NCBI GenBank assembly: GCA_030427735.1
Contig: JAUIBP010000013.1
Coordinates: forward strand, 28,405-92,404
DNA length: 64,000 nucleotides
From: Bacteroidia bacterium
Lineage (GTDB): Bacteria; Bacteroidota; Bacteroidia; Flavobacteriales; Flavobacteriaceae
Reading direction: 5' to 3'
Position numbers and translations under genes: made by a program. Position 1 is the first letter of the stretch. Every line of letters starts with the position of its first letter. This document shows positions 24,942-34,833 of the stretch, one piece after another. A model generated the notes under the pieces. That model was not told the DNA's origin and made no database searches. It saw only the letters and a program-made list of their open reading frames with translations.

Positions 24942-27875
24942 ATGATTATTAAAAATATAAATACATGGGCAAAATATGTCTTAACATTAAGACGGTTTTG
25001 TGTACTAAGCTTGGTGTTGCTGGCTAGTGTACAGTTGCACGCCCAAGACAAAAGAACGCTAAGCGGTCTGGTTATAGATGCCAATCAAGATCCGTTAATA
25101 GGAGCAACTATTGTAGAGGTTGGAACCCAAAATGGAACAACAACCGATTTTGACGGACAGTTTACCATAGAGGTAAGTAATGGCAGCGAATTAACATTTT
25201 CGTATATAGGTTTTATATCGCAAACTATAGTTGTAGATGCCAATACAAGCGTGCCTTTAACGGTTATTTTGGATGGAGATACCTATGCTTTAGATGCCGT
25301 AGAATTGGTGGCTGTAGGTTATGGATCGATGCGAAAATCTGATTTAACAGGAGCGATTTCATCTGTAACATCCGAAGATTTTTTACAAGGTAATATGTCG
25401 TCTACAGAACAGGTATTGCAAGGAAAAGTTTCTGGTTTGGTTATTAGTAAAGATACTGGCGATCCTAGTGTTGGTGCCTCTATGCGATTACGTGGCGGAA
25501 CATCGTTAACAGCAAGTAATAATCCGTTGGTCGTGGTAGATGGCGTAGCAGGAGTAGATATTAATACGGTGCAACCTTCAGACATCAAATCTATGGATGT
25601 GTTAAAAGATGCTTCGGCAACAGCTATTTACGGCTCTAGAGGTGCAAATGGAGTAATAATGATTACCACCAAAAGTGTAAAAAGCGGAAAATCTGTTACC
25701 TATACAGGGCTAACGGGAATTAGTAATGCAGCCAATCATTTAGATATTTTATCGGCTAACCAATGGCGGCAGTATGTAAGAGATAATGCTTTGCAAGATG
25801 CTATAGATTATGGTGCGAATACCAATTGGCAAGAAGAGTTAGAGCAAACAGCCTTATCGCAATCGCATGTGGTTAGTTTTAATTCTGGAGGCGATGGTAG
25901 CGGACTCCGAGCGTCTATTTCGTACTTAAATAAAGAAGGGATTATTAAAGCATCTGGTTTAGAGCGTATAAGTGCAAACTTAAGCGGACATCAATATGCC
26001 TATAACGACCGATTAAAGTTTGATGCAGGTCTGTTTGCTAATATCGATAAATGGCACCCTGTAGATTACAGTATTTTTGAACGTGCTTTTAATTTAAATC
26101 CTACTATTCCGGTAAAAGATGCGAATGGCGATTTTACAGAAGTAGGAGGGACTTTAAACGAAAATCCTGTAGAAATATTAACAAATAGAATAGCCGATAA
26201 TACTAAAAACCGATTGCTTGGATATTTTAAAACCGAGTTCGATTTTTTTAACGATTTTAAGGCTACAGTCAATATGTCCTTAGAGCATAATTCCACCAAG
26301 CAAAGTTTTTACAGACCGTCTTATGCCGTAATTCAAGGGCGTCCAGAACGGGGGTATGGGCAAAAAACTTTGGGCGAATATACCACTATGCAGTTAGAGA
26401 CTTTTTTAAATTACAATAAAACTATAGGAAATCACTTTATAGGTGCTATGGCTGGATATTCGTATTTAGACAATACTTACGATGGTTTTGGGGCGCAAAG
26501 AAGTGGGTTTGATACCGATTTATTTGGCTACAATAATTTAGGAGCAGGTCAGAATTACAGATTGGGCGATGTGTATTCGTATAAAGGAAACTCGAAATTA
26601 ATATCATTCTTCGGGAGGGTTAACTATTCTTACGACAGCAGATATATGATTACAGCAACAGTAAGACGCGATGGTTCCAGCCGTTTTGGTGCCAACCACA
26701 AATGGGGGGTATTCCCTTCGGCATCTATAGCTTGGAATATCACTAATGAAGACTTTGCTAACGATTCTTCTTGGTTAACTAATTTAAAATTGCGTGCAGG
26801 TTATGGGGTAACAGGTAACCAAGATGGGATTGGCGAATACAAATCTCTGGCCATTTTAGGAGTAGGAAACGATAGTTATTACGATCCCGCAACCGATAGT
26901 TGGAAATTAGCATATTCGCCAACACAAAACCCTAACCCTGATTTAAAATGGGAGTCTACAGCCCAAGCCAATATTGGTATCGATTTTGGATTTTTTAACC
27001 GAGTATCTGGTTCGTTAGAGTTTTATAGTAAGTTAACAAGCGATTTGTTATACACCTATCAGGTACCACAGCCACCATATCTAGTGGGTACCATGTTGGC
27101 CAATGTGGGGGAATTAAGTAATAAAGGGTTCGAGTTAACTTTAAATGCAGATATTATTAGAACCGAAGATTTTACTTGGAGTGCCAATACCGCTTTATCC
27201 AGCAATAAACAGGTTATCGAAAAATTATCGAACCAAGTGTACGAAACAGATGTTATTTATAGCGGATCGCTTCATGGTTTATCAGGCATGTCCGGGCAGT
27301 TTTCCCAAATTATAAAGGAAGGCTATCCTGTAGGTACCTTTTGGGGCAAAGCAAGTAGTGGTTTAGATGAAAACGGACAGTTTATTTTAGCCGAAGAAGA
27401 CTCGGTATTGGGCGATGTACAGCCTGATTTTACGATAGGATTTGGAATGAATTTTATTTATAAAGATTTCGATTTAGCACTTTCGGGCTATGGTAACTTT
27501 GGTCAGAAAGTACTTAATGCTACAAATATGATGCTTAACGATCCTAACCGATTGCCTACATATAACGTCACAGATAATTTTTTAAATAGCGGCATTACAT
27601 CGCCAGCAACCTATTCTGGATATTGGATTGAAGATGCATCGTTTTTTAGATTGCAAACCGTGACTTTAGGCTATAATTTACCCACTAATGCAAATTCAAG
27701 TTGTGCCTTACGCGTGTATTTTTTAGGCGAAAACCTAGCAGTGTTTACAGATTACAGTGGTGTAGATCCAGAAGTAGGACTTACAGGACTGGATAATCCT
27801 GGAATAGACCGATTTAATAGTTACCCAAGACCGCGAACCTTCTCGGTAGGGTTAAATATTACACTTAAAGATTAA
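24942..27875 (+). CDS. SusC/RagA-family TonB-dependent outer-membrane glycan transporter
   Basis: The signal peptide ends near LHAQ (about 35). Residues about 39-117 are a carboxypeptidase-regulatory-like domain (LSGLVIDANQDPLIGATI, TDFDGQFTI) and about 128-240 the plug (LQGKVSGLVIS, SMDVLKDASATAIYGSRGA, the SusC signature). The remainder is a beta-barrel ending SVGLNITLKD. At 977 residues it is of usual size. It imports oligosaccharides using TonB energy and works as a complex with the SusD encoded 32 bp downstream. Confidence 0.96.
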   Translation: MIIKNINTWAKYVLTLRRFCVLSLVLLASVQLHAQDKRTLSGLVIDANQDPLIGATIVEVGTQNGTTTDFDGQFTIEVSNGSELTFSYIGFISQTIVVDANTSVPLTVILDGDTYALDAVELVAVGYGSMRKSDLTGAISSVTSEDFLQGNMSSTEQVLQGKVSGLVISKDTGDPSVGASMRLRGGTSLTASNNPLVVVDGVAGVDINTVQPSDIKSMDVLKDASATAIYGSRGANGVIMITTKSVKSGKSVTYTGLTGISNAANHLDILSANQWRQYVRDNALQDAIDYGANTNWQEELEQTALSQSHVVSFNSGGDGSGLRASISYLNKEGIIKASGLERISANLSGHQYAYNDRLKFDAGLFANIDKWHPVDYSIFERAFNLNPTIPVKDANGDFTEVGGTLNENPVEILTNRIADNTKNRLLGYFKTEFDFFNDFKATVNMSLEHNSTKQSFYRPSYAVIQGRPERGYGQKTLGEYTTMQLETFLNYNKTIGNHFIGAMAGYSYLDNTYDGFGAQRSGFDTDLFGYNNLGAGQNYRLGDVYSYKGNSKLISFFGRVNYSYDSRYMITATVRRDGSSRFGANHKWGVFPSASIAWNITNEDFANDSSWLTNLKLRAGYGVTGNQDGIGEYKSLAILGVGNDSYYDPATDSWKLAYSPTQNPNPDLKWESTAQANIGIDFGFFNRVSGSLEFYSKLTSDLLYTYQVPQPPYLVGTMLANVGELSNKGFELTLNADIIRTEDFTWSANTALSSNKQVIEKLSNQVYETDVIYSGSLHGLSGMSGQFSQIIKEGYPVGTFWGKASSGLDENGQFILAEEDSVLGDVQPDFTIGFGMNFIYKDFDLALSGYGNFGQKVLNATNMMLNDPNRLPTYNVTDNFLNSGITSPATYSGYWIEDASFFRLQTVTLGYNLPTNANSSCALRVYFLGENLAVFTDYSGVDPEVGLTGLDNPGIDRFNSYPRPRTFSVGLNITLKD

Positions 27876-27907
27876 GCTAAGCATAACTAACAGAAAAACA
27901 GAACAAC

Positions 27908-29416
27908 ATGAAAATTAAATTCACCATATTATTAGGTATTGGAAGCTTGCTGATAGCGACTTCCTGTACGAATCTCGACGAAGATTTGTACGATAGAGTA
28001 CAGGATAGTAATTTCGGACAAACATCAAAAGAAGTAGAAACCCTTGTAGGAGGTGCTTATTCGTCTTTAAGAGGGTTTGCAGACGAAATTTCTAACAACT
28101 GGCCAGCGAGCGAATATGTGTTTTTTTTGAATGAAGTGTCTTCAGACGAAGCTATTATTCCCACTAGAGGAACAGATTGGTACGATGGCGGACAATATAT
28201 CGAGGCGCACAGACATACCTGGAATGCCCAAAACAAAATGATTCTATCGGCTTGGCGTTATAATTATGCTGGTATTTCTAAAATAAATTCCATTATTTAT
28301 CAAATCGATAAATCGGGATTAACAGACGAGGCCAAAACACCAATTTATGCCGAACTAAAAGCTGTACGCGCTTATTACTATTATAATTTATTAGACCTTT
28401 TTGGCAATGTGCCAATTATCACAGATTTTGAAGACTTAGATCTGCCTTCAAATGCATCGCGATTGGAAGTATTTCAGTTTGTAGAAACAGAATTGTTGGA
28501 AGCCATTCCATATTTACAGTCGGGAAAAGTATATTCTAAATTCACACAAAACGTAGCCAATGCGTTGTTGGCAAGACTATATTTAAATGCCGAAGCGTTT
28601 GTAGGAACAGCCAGATGGCAAGATTGTTTAGAGGTTTGCCAAAAAATATCTGGCTACAGTTTAGAACCCGATTTTTATGCCAATTTTGCAACCAATAATG
28701 AGACTTCCAACGAGATTATTTTAGCCATACCGTATGCTAACGATGCAGGTACTTTAGGAAATTATATGAGTTCTATGTCTTATCATTATTTACAACGTTT
28801 TGCAGTTTCACCAACAGGAGATTATCCTTGGTCTGCAAACGGTATGTGTGCCACTCCAGGGGTGTATTCGATGTTTGAAGAAACAGACAGACGAAAAGCA
28901 TCGATGTTACAAGGCGATCAAATTAATTTATCTACAGGGTCTGTAATTATTATGGATAGTGGCGAACCTTTATCGTATACCGAAGAAGTATCTAACTTAG
29001 AAGACTGTAAACAAAATGAAGGCGTGCGTTTAAATAAATACGAAATTAATGCAGGAGACCAATGGGAACGCGATAACGATTTTGTGTTAATACGTTATGC
29101 CGAAATTTTATTAATGCAAGCCGAATGTTACGTGCGTTTGGGAGCTCCAGATTTGGCTAGGCCTTTTGTAGAACAAATTACGGCGCGAGCAGGAATAGAA
29201 ATACCAACAGCTATAGATTTGGAGTATTTAGACAAAGAATTGTTGCGAGAGTTTTTGTTTGAAGGTAAAAGACGAACAGATAATATTCGTTTTGGAACGT
29301 TTTTTCAGCCTTGGTGGGGCAGTCCTAACGCAACACCTGCATACAGAGCTATTTTTCCTATTCCGCAGCAAGAATTAGATAAAAACAGTAATCTAGAACA
29401 AAATCCAGGATATTAA
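27908..29416 (+). CDS. SusD/RagB-family glycan-binding lipoprotein
   Basis: The 502-residue lipoprotein has lipobox IATSC (Cys about 20) and the hallmark N-terminal TNLDEDLYDRV. TPR-like helices carry AELKAVRAYYYYNLLDLFGNVP, and the C-terminal RxD region ends in FPIPQQELDKNSNLEQNPGY, as in most SusD proteins. It sits on the cell surface as a lid on SusC and captures the substrate. It pairs with the preceding susC-like gene. Ligand specificity cannot be read off; the neighbouring GH97 and GH71/99-like enzymes suggest an alpha-glucan. Confidence 0.95.
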   Translation: MKIKFTILLGIGSLLIATSCTNLDEDLYDRVQDSNFGQTSKEVETLVGGAYSSLRGFADEISNNWPASEYVFFLNEVSSDEAIIPTRGTDWYDGGQYIEAHRHTWNAQNKMILSAWRYNYAGISKINSIIYQIDKSGLTDEAKTPIYAELKAVRAYYYYNLLDLFGNVPIITDFEDLDLPSNASRLEVFQFVETELLEAIPYLQSGKVYSKFTQNVANALLARLYLNAEAFVGTARWQDCLEVCQKISGYSLEPDFYANFATNNETSNEIILAIPYANDAGTLGNYMSSMSYHYLQRFAVSPTGDYPWSANGMCATPGVYSMFEETDRRKASMLQGDQINLSTGSVIIMDSGEPLSYTEEVSNLEDCKQNEGVRLNKYEINAGDQWERDNDFVLIRYAEILLMQAECYVRLGAPDLARPFVEQITARAGIEIPTAIDLEYLDKELLREFLFEGKRRTDNIRFGTFFQPWWGSPNATPAYRAIFPIPQQELDKNSNLEQNPGY

Positions 29417-29438
29417 TAATTCCTTAAAAATTAAACAA

Positions 29439-29461
29439 AACGCCTAACTAGGTTAAGCGTT
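29439..29461 (+). promoter_or_regulatory. Stem-loop after susD
   Basis: A 10-bp stem with one mismatch (29439-29448 with 29452-29461, loop TAG) lies 22 bp after the susD stop in the 141-bp gap before the hydrolase genes. It is not followed by a T run. It may be an mRNA processing or attenuation element lowering enzyme expression relative to SusCD; this is inference. Confidence 0.35.
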
Positions 29462-29557
29462 GCATTAGGTTAACCTTCTATGGTATAATGCAATTGAATT
29501 AGTTAAAAACAACGATGGAAGGTTAGCATTTAAATAGTAATTAAAGAAAATATAAGC

Positions 29558-30808
29558 ATGAAAATGTCTGTTCTTAATTTGTTTTTGGTATGCTTTTGTG
29601 CGGGGCTTCAAATACATTGCAGTAGCGATTCTCCTAATGAAGATATAAGTATAAAACAACCAGAATTAGAGGTGTTAGATCCTGTTGCGATACCTAAAAC
29701 CAATAATACTAAATTGTATATGCATTACATGACCTGGTTTGAAACTAACGAAAGTAGTAGCAATAAACAATGGGGCTACCATTGGACGATGGCAAACAAA
29801 GATCCTAATCGTACTGATGCTAACGGAAAACGAGAGATAGCATCTCATTTTTACCCGCTTATTGGGCCATATCACTCAGGAGATGCTGCGGTTATCGAAA
29901 ATCATTTATTACTTATGAAATACGCAGGAGTAGATGGTGTATTAATAGATTGGTATGGCACCTACAATGTTAACGATTATGCCATGATTTTGGAAAACAC
30001 CAATCAGGTGATAGCGATGTTGGATAAAGTAGGGTTAGATTATGCTATTGTTTACGAAGATCGTTTTTTACAAAATATAGTCGATGCTAATCTGGCACCA
30101 ACTCAAGCAAGCGCTGCAAAGCAAGATATGCGTTATCTGCAAAATCAATATTTTACTAATGCTAATTATATACATGTTAATAACCAGCCGTTGTTGCTTA
30201 ATTTTGGTCCAGTGACTTTAAAAACTCCAGAATTATGGACAGATGTATTTAGTGTTTTTAATGCAAAACCTACATTTTTAACCTTATGGAATCAGTCATA
30301 CGAGGCTGGAGCAAATGCGCAAGGCGAATTTGCCTGGGTATATCAAAACAATTCTTTTTTAAGTGATTTTTATACCAATACAGCTCCAAATCTAAATCTA
30401 GCATTTGGCGCTGCCTATCCAGGATTTAAAGATTTTTATAAAGAAGGTGGTGCAACAGACCATATAGGTTTTGAAATACCTCATAATAACTGCGCTACTT
30501 TAACAGAAACTTTAAATTTAGCAGCACAGGCACAAGTAGATTATTTACAGTTGGTTACTTGGAACGATTTTGGCGAAGGCACCATGTTGGAGCCTACTTT
30601 AGAGTTTGGGTACACAGCCTTAAATACCATTGCTCAATTTTCCGGTGTTAGTACTAAAAGTGTTTTTGAACCTATTAGCGAACTATACCGCTTACGAAAA
30701 GCTCATTCAGAAAATAGTACTATTCAAAAGCAATTAGATCAAGTGTTTTATTATTTCGTGGCTATGCAACCAGAGCAGGCCATAACCCTATTAAATACAT
30801 TACAATGA
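29558..30808 (+). CDS. GH71/GH99-like glycoside hydrolase, lipoprotein
   Basis: The 416-residue protein has a lipoprotein-like signal (Cys21 after GLQIH, an unusual lipobox). The mature chain shows the TIM-barrel family pattern of GH71/99: MHYMTWF, GYHWTMANKDP, SHFYPLIGPYHSGD, GVDGVLIDWYGT, and near the end TWNDFGEGTMLEP. The catalytic-type pair falls at D337 and E340. GH99 mannosidases typically have WNEWHEG, while WND(F/Y)GE is what I recall for GH71 alpha-1,3-glucanases, so the active site leans to the GH71 side. It lies between SusD and GH97 in the operon. Alpha-1,3-glucan or another alpha-glucan is the inferred substrate. Confidence 0.8.
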   Translation: MKMSVLNLFLVCFCAGLQIHCSSDSPNEDISIKQPELEVLDPVAIPKTNNTKLYMHYMTWFETNESSSNKQWGYHWTMANKDPNRTDANGKREIASHFYPLIGPYHSGDAAVIENHLLLMKYAGVDGVLIDWYGTYNVNDYAMILENTNQVIAMLDKVGLDYAIVYEDRFLQNIVDANLAPTQASAAKQDMRYLQNQYFTNANYIHVNNQPLLLNFGPVTLKTPELWTDVFSVFNAKPTFLTLWNQSYEAGANAQGEFAWVYQNNSFLSDFYTNTAPNLNLAFGAAYPGFKDFYKEGGATDHIGFEIPHNNCATLTETLNLAAQAQVDYLQLVTWNDFGEGTMLEPTLEFGYTALNTIAQFSGVSTKSVFEPISELYRLRKAHSENSTIQKQLDQVFYYFVAMQPEQAITLLNTLQ

Positions 30809-30834
30809 GGAATCGCCTTATTAAAATTATAAAC

Positions 30835-32853
30835 ATGAAAAATATTTTTACCCCCATACGTTTAGTTATTTTAAGTATACTCGCTTTAGTGTCATGTAAC
30901 CAAAATCAGCAAGAGTTAAGTGTAAGTTCTCCTAACAACAAACATGTACTCACCTTTAAATTAACAGCACAAGGTGCGCCAGAATATCAGTTAACATCTG
31001 GCGGAGAATCAATTATAGAACCTTCGGTTTTAGGAATGGCGTTTCAAGATAGCGAACCCTTACAACAGAACCTTAAAATTATAAATACCGAACGAAATAC
31101 AGTAGATACTTCTTGGGATCAGCCTTGGGGAGAATTTAAAATGATACAGGATAGGCATAACGAGTTAATAGTGCATTTGCAGGAAACAACAGGAAAAAAC
31201 CGATTGGTAACTATAGTTTTTCGCGTTTTTAACGATGGTATAGGGTTTAGGTATCAATTTCCTGAACAACCTCATTTAAAAGAAGTCAAAATTTCTGATG
31301 AGAAAACTACCTTTACTTTTCCAGAAGAGCACAATGTTTGGTGGATACCTGTGCATTCCGAAAATAGTTACTACGAAAGTTTGTATAGAAAAACACCTAT
31401 AAGTAAGACCGATACCATAAATACTCCCGCAACTTTCGAAACGAAATCAGGTAAATATTTAGCAATTCACGAAGCCAATTTAACCGATTTTGCATCTATG
31501 ACCTTGCGTAAAACCAATAATAAACAATATGAAGCCGAACTGGTACCTTGGGCAAACGGAGTAAAAGTGTATGCTAAAACGCCTTTTGAGAGCCCATGGA
31601 GAACAGTGATTGTGGCCGATAAACCAGGAGAATTGGTAACATCTACATTAATGCTAAATTTAAATGAACCTTCAAAAATTGAAGACTTATCATGGATATT
31701 ACCTTCTAAATATATAGGAATATGGTGGGGCATGCATTTAGAAAAATACTCCTGGGGGCAAGGCGATAAACACGGAGCGACTACCGAAAACACAAAACGC
31801 TATATCGATTTTGCTGCCGAAAATGGTTTAGACGGCGTACTTGTTGAAGGGTGGAACGAAGGCTGGGATGGCGATTGGACAGCCGACGGTACTGCTTTTA
31901 GTTTTACTAAATCTTACCCAGATTTTGATATGGAAGCTGTATGTAATTATGCTGCCCAAAACAATGTTCGCCTTATTGGCCATCACGAAACAGCGGGAGC
32001 TGCTGCGCATTACGAATCTCAGCTAGAGGATGCTTTTAAGTTATATCATAAAAATGGTGTAAATGCAGTAAAAACAGGATATGTAAATAAGTATTTAAAT
32101 AAAAAAGAATGGCACGATGGGCAGTACGGTGTTAGGCATTACAGAAAAGTCATAGAATCTGCCGCCAAGCATCATATTATGATTGATAACCATGAGCCCG
32201 TAAAAGGTACAGGCTTGCAACGTACATATCCCAATTTAATGACTCAGGAAGGTGGTCGGGGGCAAGAGTACAACGCTTGGTCTGCCGATGGGGGTAACCC
32301 ACCAGAACACACTACCATTTTGCCTTTTACACGAATGCTTTCTGGACCAATGGATTTTACTCCTGGAAATTTCGATTTCGATTACAAAACCCCACAAGGC
32401 GCTAAGGTGCAAACAACTCTAGCTAAACAATTGGCTTTATATGTGGTCATGTTTAGTCCGTTGCAAATGGCTAGCGATTTGCCAGAAAATTATATAGGGA
32501 AACCAGAGTTTCAGTTTGTAAAAGATGTTCCTGTAGTATGGTCGGATACCAAAGTTATTGATGCTAAAATCGGGGAGTATGTTGTTATGGCCAGAAAAGA
32601 TTGGGATGAGAAAAATTGGTACTTGGGAGCCATTACCAATGCTGAAGCCAGAACAGTAAATATTCCTTTAACGTTTTTGGATGCCAATAACGTGTATATC
32701 GCCGAAATTTATGCTGATGGTGATGAGGCGCATTACCAATCGAATCCGTATCCCGTATCAATTACGACACAAGAATTAGATAAAACCAAAACGTTAAGTC
32801 TGTCATTAGCACCAGGAGGAGGTACAGCAGTTAGGTTTGTTTTAAAAGAATAA
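30835..32853 (+). CDS. GH97 alpha-glucosidase-type lipoprotein (inverting motif set)
   Basis: The ATG at 30835 is preferred because it gives a lipoprotein signal (LALVSC); an ATG at 30805 would overlap the upstream stop. The 672-residue protein has the GH97 N-terminal beta-supersandwich, a TIM barrel and a C-terminal sandwich. From this start, HHE with E385, NHE with E454 and QEGGRGQEY with E472 correspond to the Glu set of inverting members such as SusB, rather than the Asp nucleophile of retaining alpha-galactosidases. It should release glucose from the ends of imported alpha-glucan oligosaccharides in the periplasm. It is the last gene of the operon. Confidence 0.93.
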   Translation: MKNIFTPIRLVILSILALVSCNQNQQELSVSSPNNKHVLTFKLTAQGAPEYQLTSGGESIIEPSVLGMAFQDSEPLQQNLKIINTERNTVDTSWDQPWGEFKMIQDRHNELIVHLQETTGKNRLVTIVFRVFNDGIGFRYQFPEQPHLKEVKISDEKTTFTFPEEHNVWWIPVHSENSYYESLYRKTPISKTDTINTPATFETKSGKYLAIHEANLTDFASMTLRKTNNKQYEAELVPWANGVKVYAKTPFESPWRTVIVADKPGELVTSTLMLNLNEPSKIEDLSWILPSKYIGIWWGMHLEKYSWGQGDKHGATTENTKRYIDFAAENGLDGVLVEGWNEGWDGDWTADGTAFSFTKSYPDFDMEAVCNYAAQNNVRLIGHHETAGAAAHYESQLEDAFKLYHKNGVNAVKTGYVNKYLNKKEWHDGQYGVRHYRKVIESAAKHHIMIDNHEPVKGTGLQRTYPNLMTQEGGRGQEYNAWSADGGNPPEHTTILPFTRMLSGPMDFTPGNFDFDYKTPQGAKVQTTLAKQLALYVVMFSPLQMASDLPENYIGKPEFQFVKDVPVVWSDTKVIDAKIGEYVVMARKDWDEKNWYLGAITNAEARTVNIPLTFLDANNVYIAEIYADGDEAHYQSNPYPVSITTQELDKTKTLSLSLAPGGGTAVRFVLKE

Positions 32854-32889
32854 TACTATTAATAAATGGTGTTAGTATTTGTTTGTTTG

Positions 32890-33047
32890 AAAAAGGAGGC
32901 TATCCATAAAGTTAATTTTTCGTCAATCTGAATTTATTTAACTTCGTTGAATCTATGATTTCAGATTCTCATAATTGTTGAATTATGATAAGATTCTGTG
33001 TCGAGCACAGAATGACGCACTGTTAAACTTTTAGGTAGCCTCTTTTT
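32890..33047. terminator. Bidirectional terminator stem whose loop holds a palindromic element
   Basis: AAAAAGGAGGCTA (32890-32902) pairs with TAGCCTCTTTTT (33036-33047) with one bulged G, between convergent GH97 and SusR-like genes. The arms look like an ordinary terminator, but the loop is about 130 nt and contains the 97-bp repeat described separately. The left end of the T run reaches into the last codons of the SusR-like gene. Confidence 0.5.
32921..33017. repeat. 97-bp palindromic interspersed element (MITE/REP-like)
   Basis: The element is bounded by 10-bp terminal inverted repeats, CGTCAATCTG (32921-32930) and CAGAATGACG (33008-33017), with one mismatch. Inside are two perfect hairpins: TCATAATT-GTTG-AATTATGA at 32969-32988 and ATTCTGTG-TCGAG-CACAGAAT at 32993-33013. 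Sequences starting CGTCATTCTG are, from memory, common intergenic repeats in Flavobacteriaceae. No coding capacity. Confidence 0.65.
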
Positions 33048-34644
33048 AATACGTTTTAATAGCCATAATGTTATCTTCGAAAGCGTCTTTGCATAGCGAT
33101 CTACTTTTAATTCGGGTTTTGTAGGTGTAAATAGTGGCAACCGAAAGCTCTAAAAATTCTGCTAGTTGATTGCTGTCTTGTATGCCTAACCGGTACAAGG
33201 CAAATATGCGAAGTTCGGTGTTTAAAAGCTCGTTAGGTTTTAAGATGACTTTTTGGTCATCTGGAAACAGTTTGTTGTAATCTTCAATATAAGACGGGAA
33301 TAACTTTAAAAATACTTCATCAAAATGTCTAAATAAATCGTCGCGCTCTTTTTTAATACTGTAGCGTTTCATGATGTTAAGTATATCGTCTGGTTTTTTG
33401 GCAATAACCTTCTGTATGGTTGTTTTTTGAATAGAATCCATCTTACGAATAAAATTTGAAGTAACCGTTAAAAAGTAGGTGATATACTCTTGTTTTATGG
33501 CGTCTGATTCTCGTAAATTAGCATTCATTTCTTTTAACTTTTTGTTGGTTTCCGCCAAGGCTTTTCGCGATTGGTTTTTGGCATGAAGTTGTTTAAAAAT
33601 GATAATTAAAAAAACAATTACAGCTAACGATAAAAGTCCCAAAAGGATAACAATTTTTTCTAATTTACTTTTTTGGTTTTTAACCTTTAAAAGTTGTGCG
33701 CCTTCAATAATTGGTAAAATACTCGAAATTTCTATTTTTCTATGTCTGGCATTGTAAAATGTGGCGTCTTCCATAGCTAAAGTAACATAGCGGTTTGCTC
33801 TGTTTAAATCACCTTTTTTAAACAGTTCGTTGGCCAGATTACGAAGGGCAACGGTTTCTTTTGTAGAATTTTCAATGTCGGATATTGCTGCTAATGCCAA
33901 GTACTTAATGGCTTTGTCCTGGTAACCTTTAATAGAGTAGAGGTAACCCAGACTAGAGGTGGCAATGCCGTAAAATTCTGCTGGTAAATCAAAATTATTA
34001 ATCCAATAATTAAACGCAAACTCGGCACCATTATAATCTAATTGCTTCATTCGTTTTAAACTTTCAGACGACCAAAATTGATGCGAGTTCGGTTTGGCAT
34101 ACGCTATAGCCTGATCTAAATATTGATTTCCTTTTTTAATATAACTTATGCTAAATCTCGGGTCTTGGTTATAATCGGCTAAATCGTAAAACGATCTGGC
34201 TTTAACCGCATAATACTCAAATGTATCGGTTTTAGGTAGCTTAGTAAGGTTAATACTGTTAAGCGTATCTATAGATTCTTTAAATAGTCCAGACGACAAT
34301 AAAACAAAACCTTCCTTTATTTTAGCTCTAGACAACAAAACCGAATCGTTTATGCTGATAGCTGTTTCTTTGGCCTTTTCTAAAAAATAGTAAGCCGAGT
34401 CGTATTTAAAAGAGCGATATTCTGTAAATAACGAAATATAGCTTTTGTACAGGTCGTTGGTTTTACCTGTAACATGGTATTTACTAACATCTTGCTTAAG
34501 ACGGTTGATTTTATGATATTTTTCTTTAAGATAAATATCTTTTTTAAGTAATGCCTGTTCTAGCTTTTGTAATTCGTTTTCGTAGCTTTGGCTATACAGG
34601 TTAATACTTAATAAAAAGGTTAATAATGCTATTACATAACGCAT
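33046..34644 (-). CDS. SusR-like regulator (DUF6377 type)
   Basis: The 532-residue protein has a signal peptide (ending NLYSQ), a TPR-like helical sensor region (about 25-325), one transmembrane helix (about 331-350, [20 protein letters not shown]), a coiled coil, and a cytoplasmic C-terminal region. That region has an HTH-like segment ([35 protein letters not shown]). This matches SusR-like proteins now grouped as DUF6377, which activate starch and other PULs after sensing oligosaccharides in the periplasm. It is convergent to the GH97 gene and is the best candidate regulator of that PUL. Confidence 0.88.
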   Translation of the reverse strand: MRYVIALLTFLLSINLYSQSYENELQKLEQALLKKDIYLKEKYHKINRLKQDVSKYHVTGKTNDLYKSYISLFTEYRSFKYDSAYYFLEKAKETAISINDSVLLSRAKIKEGFVLLSSGLFKESIDTLNSINLTKLPKTDTFEYYAVKARSFYDLADYNQDPRFSISYIKKGNQYLDQAIAYAKPNSHQFWSSESLKRMKQLDYNGAEFAFNYWINNFDLPAEFYGIATSSLGYLYSIKGYQDKAIKYLALAAISDIENSTKETVALRNLANELFKKGDLNRANRYVTLAMEDATFYNARHRKIEISSILPIIEGAQLLKVKNQKSKLEKIVILLGLLSLAVIVFLIIIFKQLHAKNQSRKALAETNKKLKEMNANLRESDAIKQEYITYFLTVTSNFIRKMDSIQKTTIQKVIAKKPDDILNIMKRYSIKKERDDLFRHFDEVFLKLFPSYIEDYNKLFPDDQKVILKPNELLNTELRIFALYRLGIQDSNQLAEFLELSVATIYTYKTRIKSRSLCKDAFEDNIMAIKTY

Positions 34645-34833
34645 AATTTAGTTAGAACGTTTGTTTGTTTTAGTAGTTAGTTGTTGAGGTTTTTGAAGTA
34701 AGCAATATACTAAAATTTACAGTGGTTTGTAAGTCGTATTTATGTGTAATATTGATGGCTTTAATGTTCGGTATGTTTAAATTCCTGTTAAAGCAAAATA
34801 AGATTAAAAATATTTTTTAATTTTGTATTTGTA

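Noticed and set aside
30835..32853. GH97 considered as a retaining alpha-galactosidase
   Set aside because: The HHE, NHE and QE glutamates of the inverting alpha-glucosidase subgroup are present instead of the Asp nucleophile.
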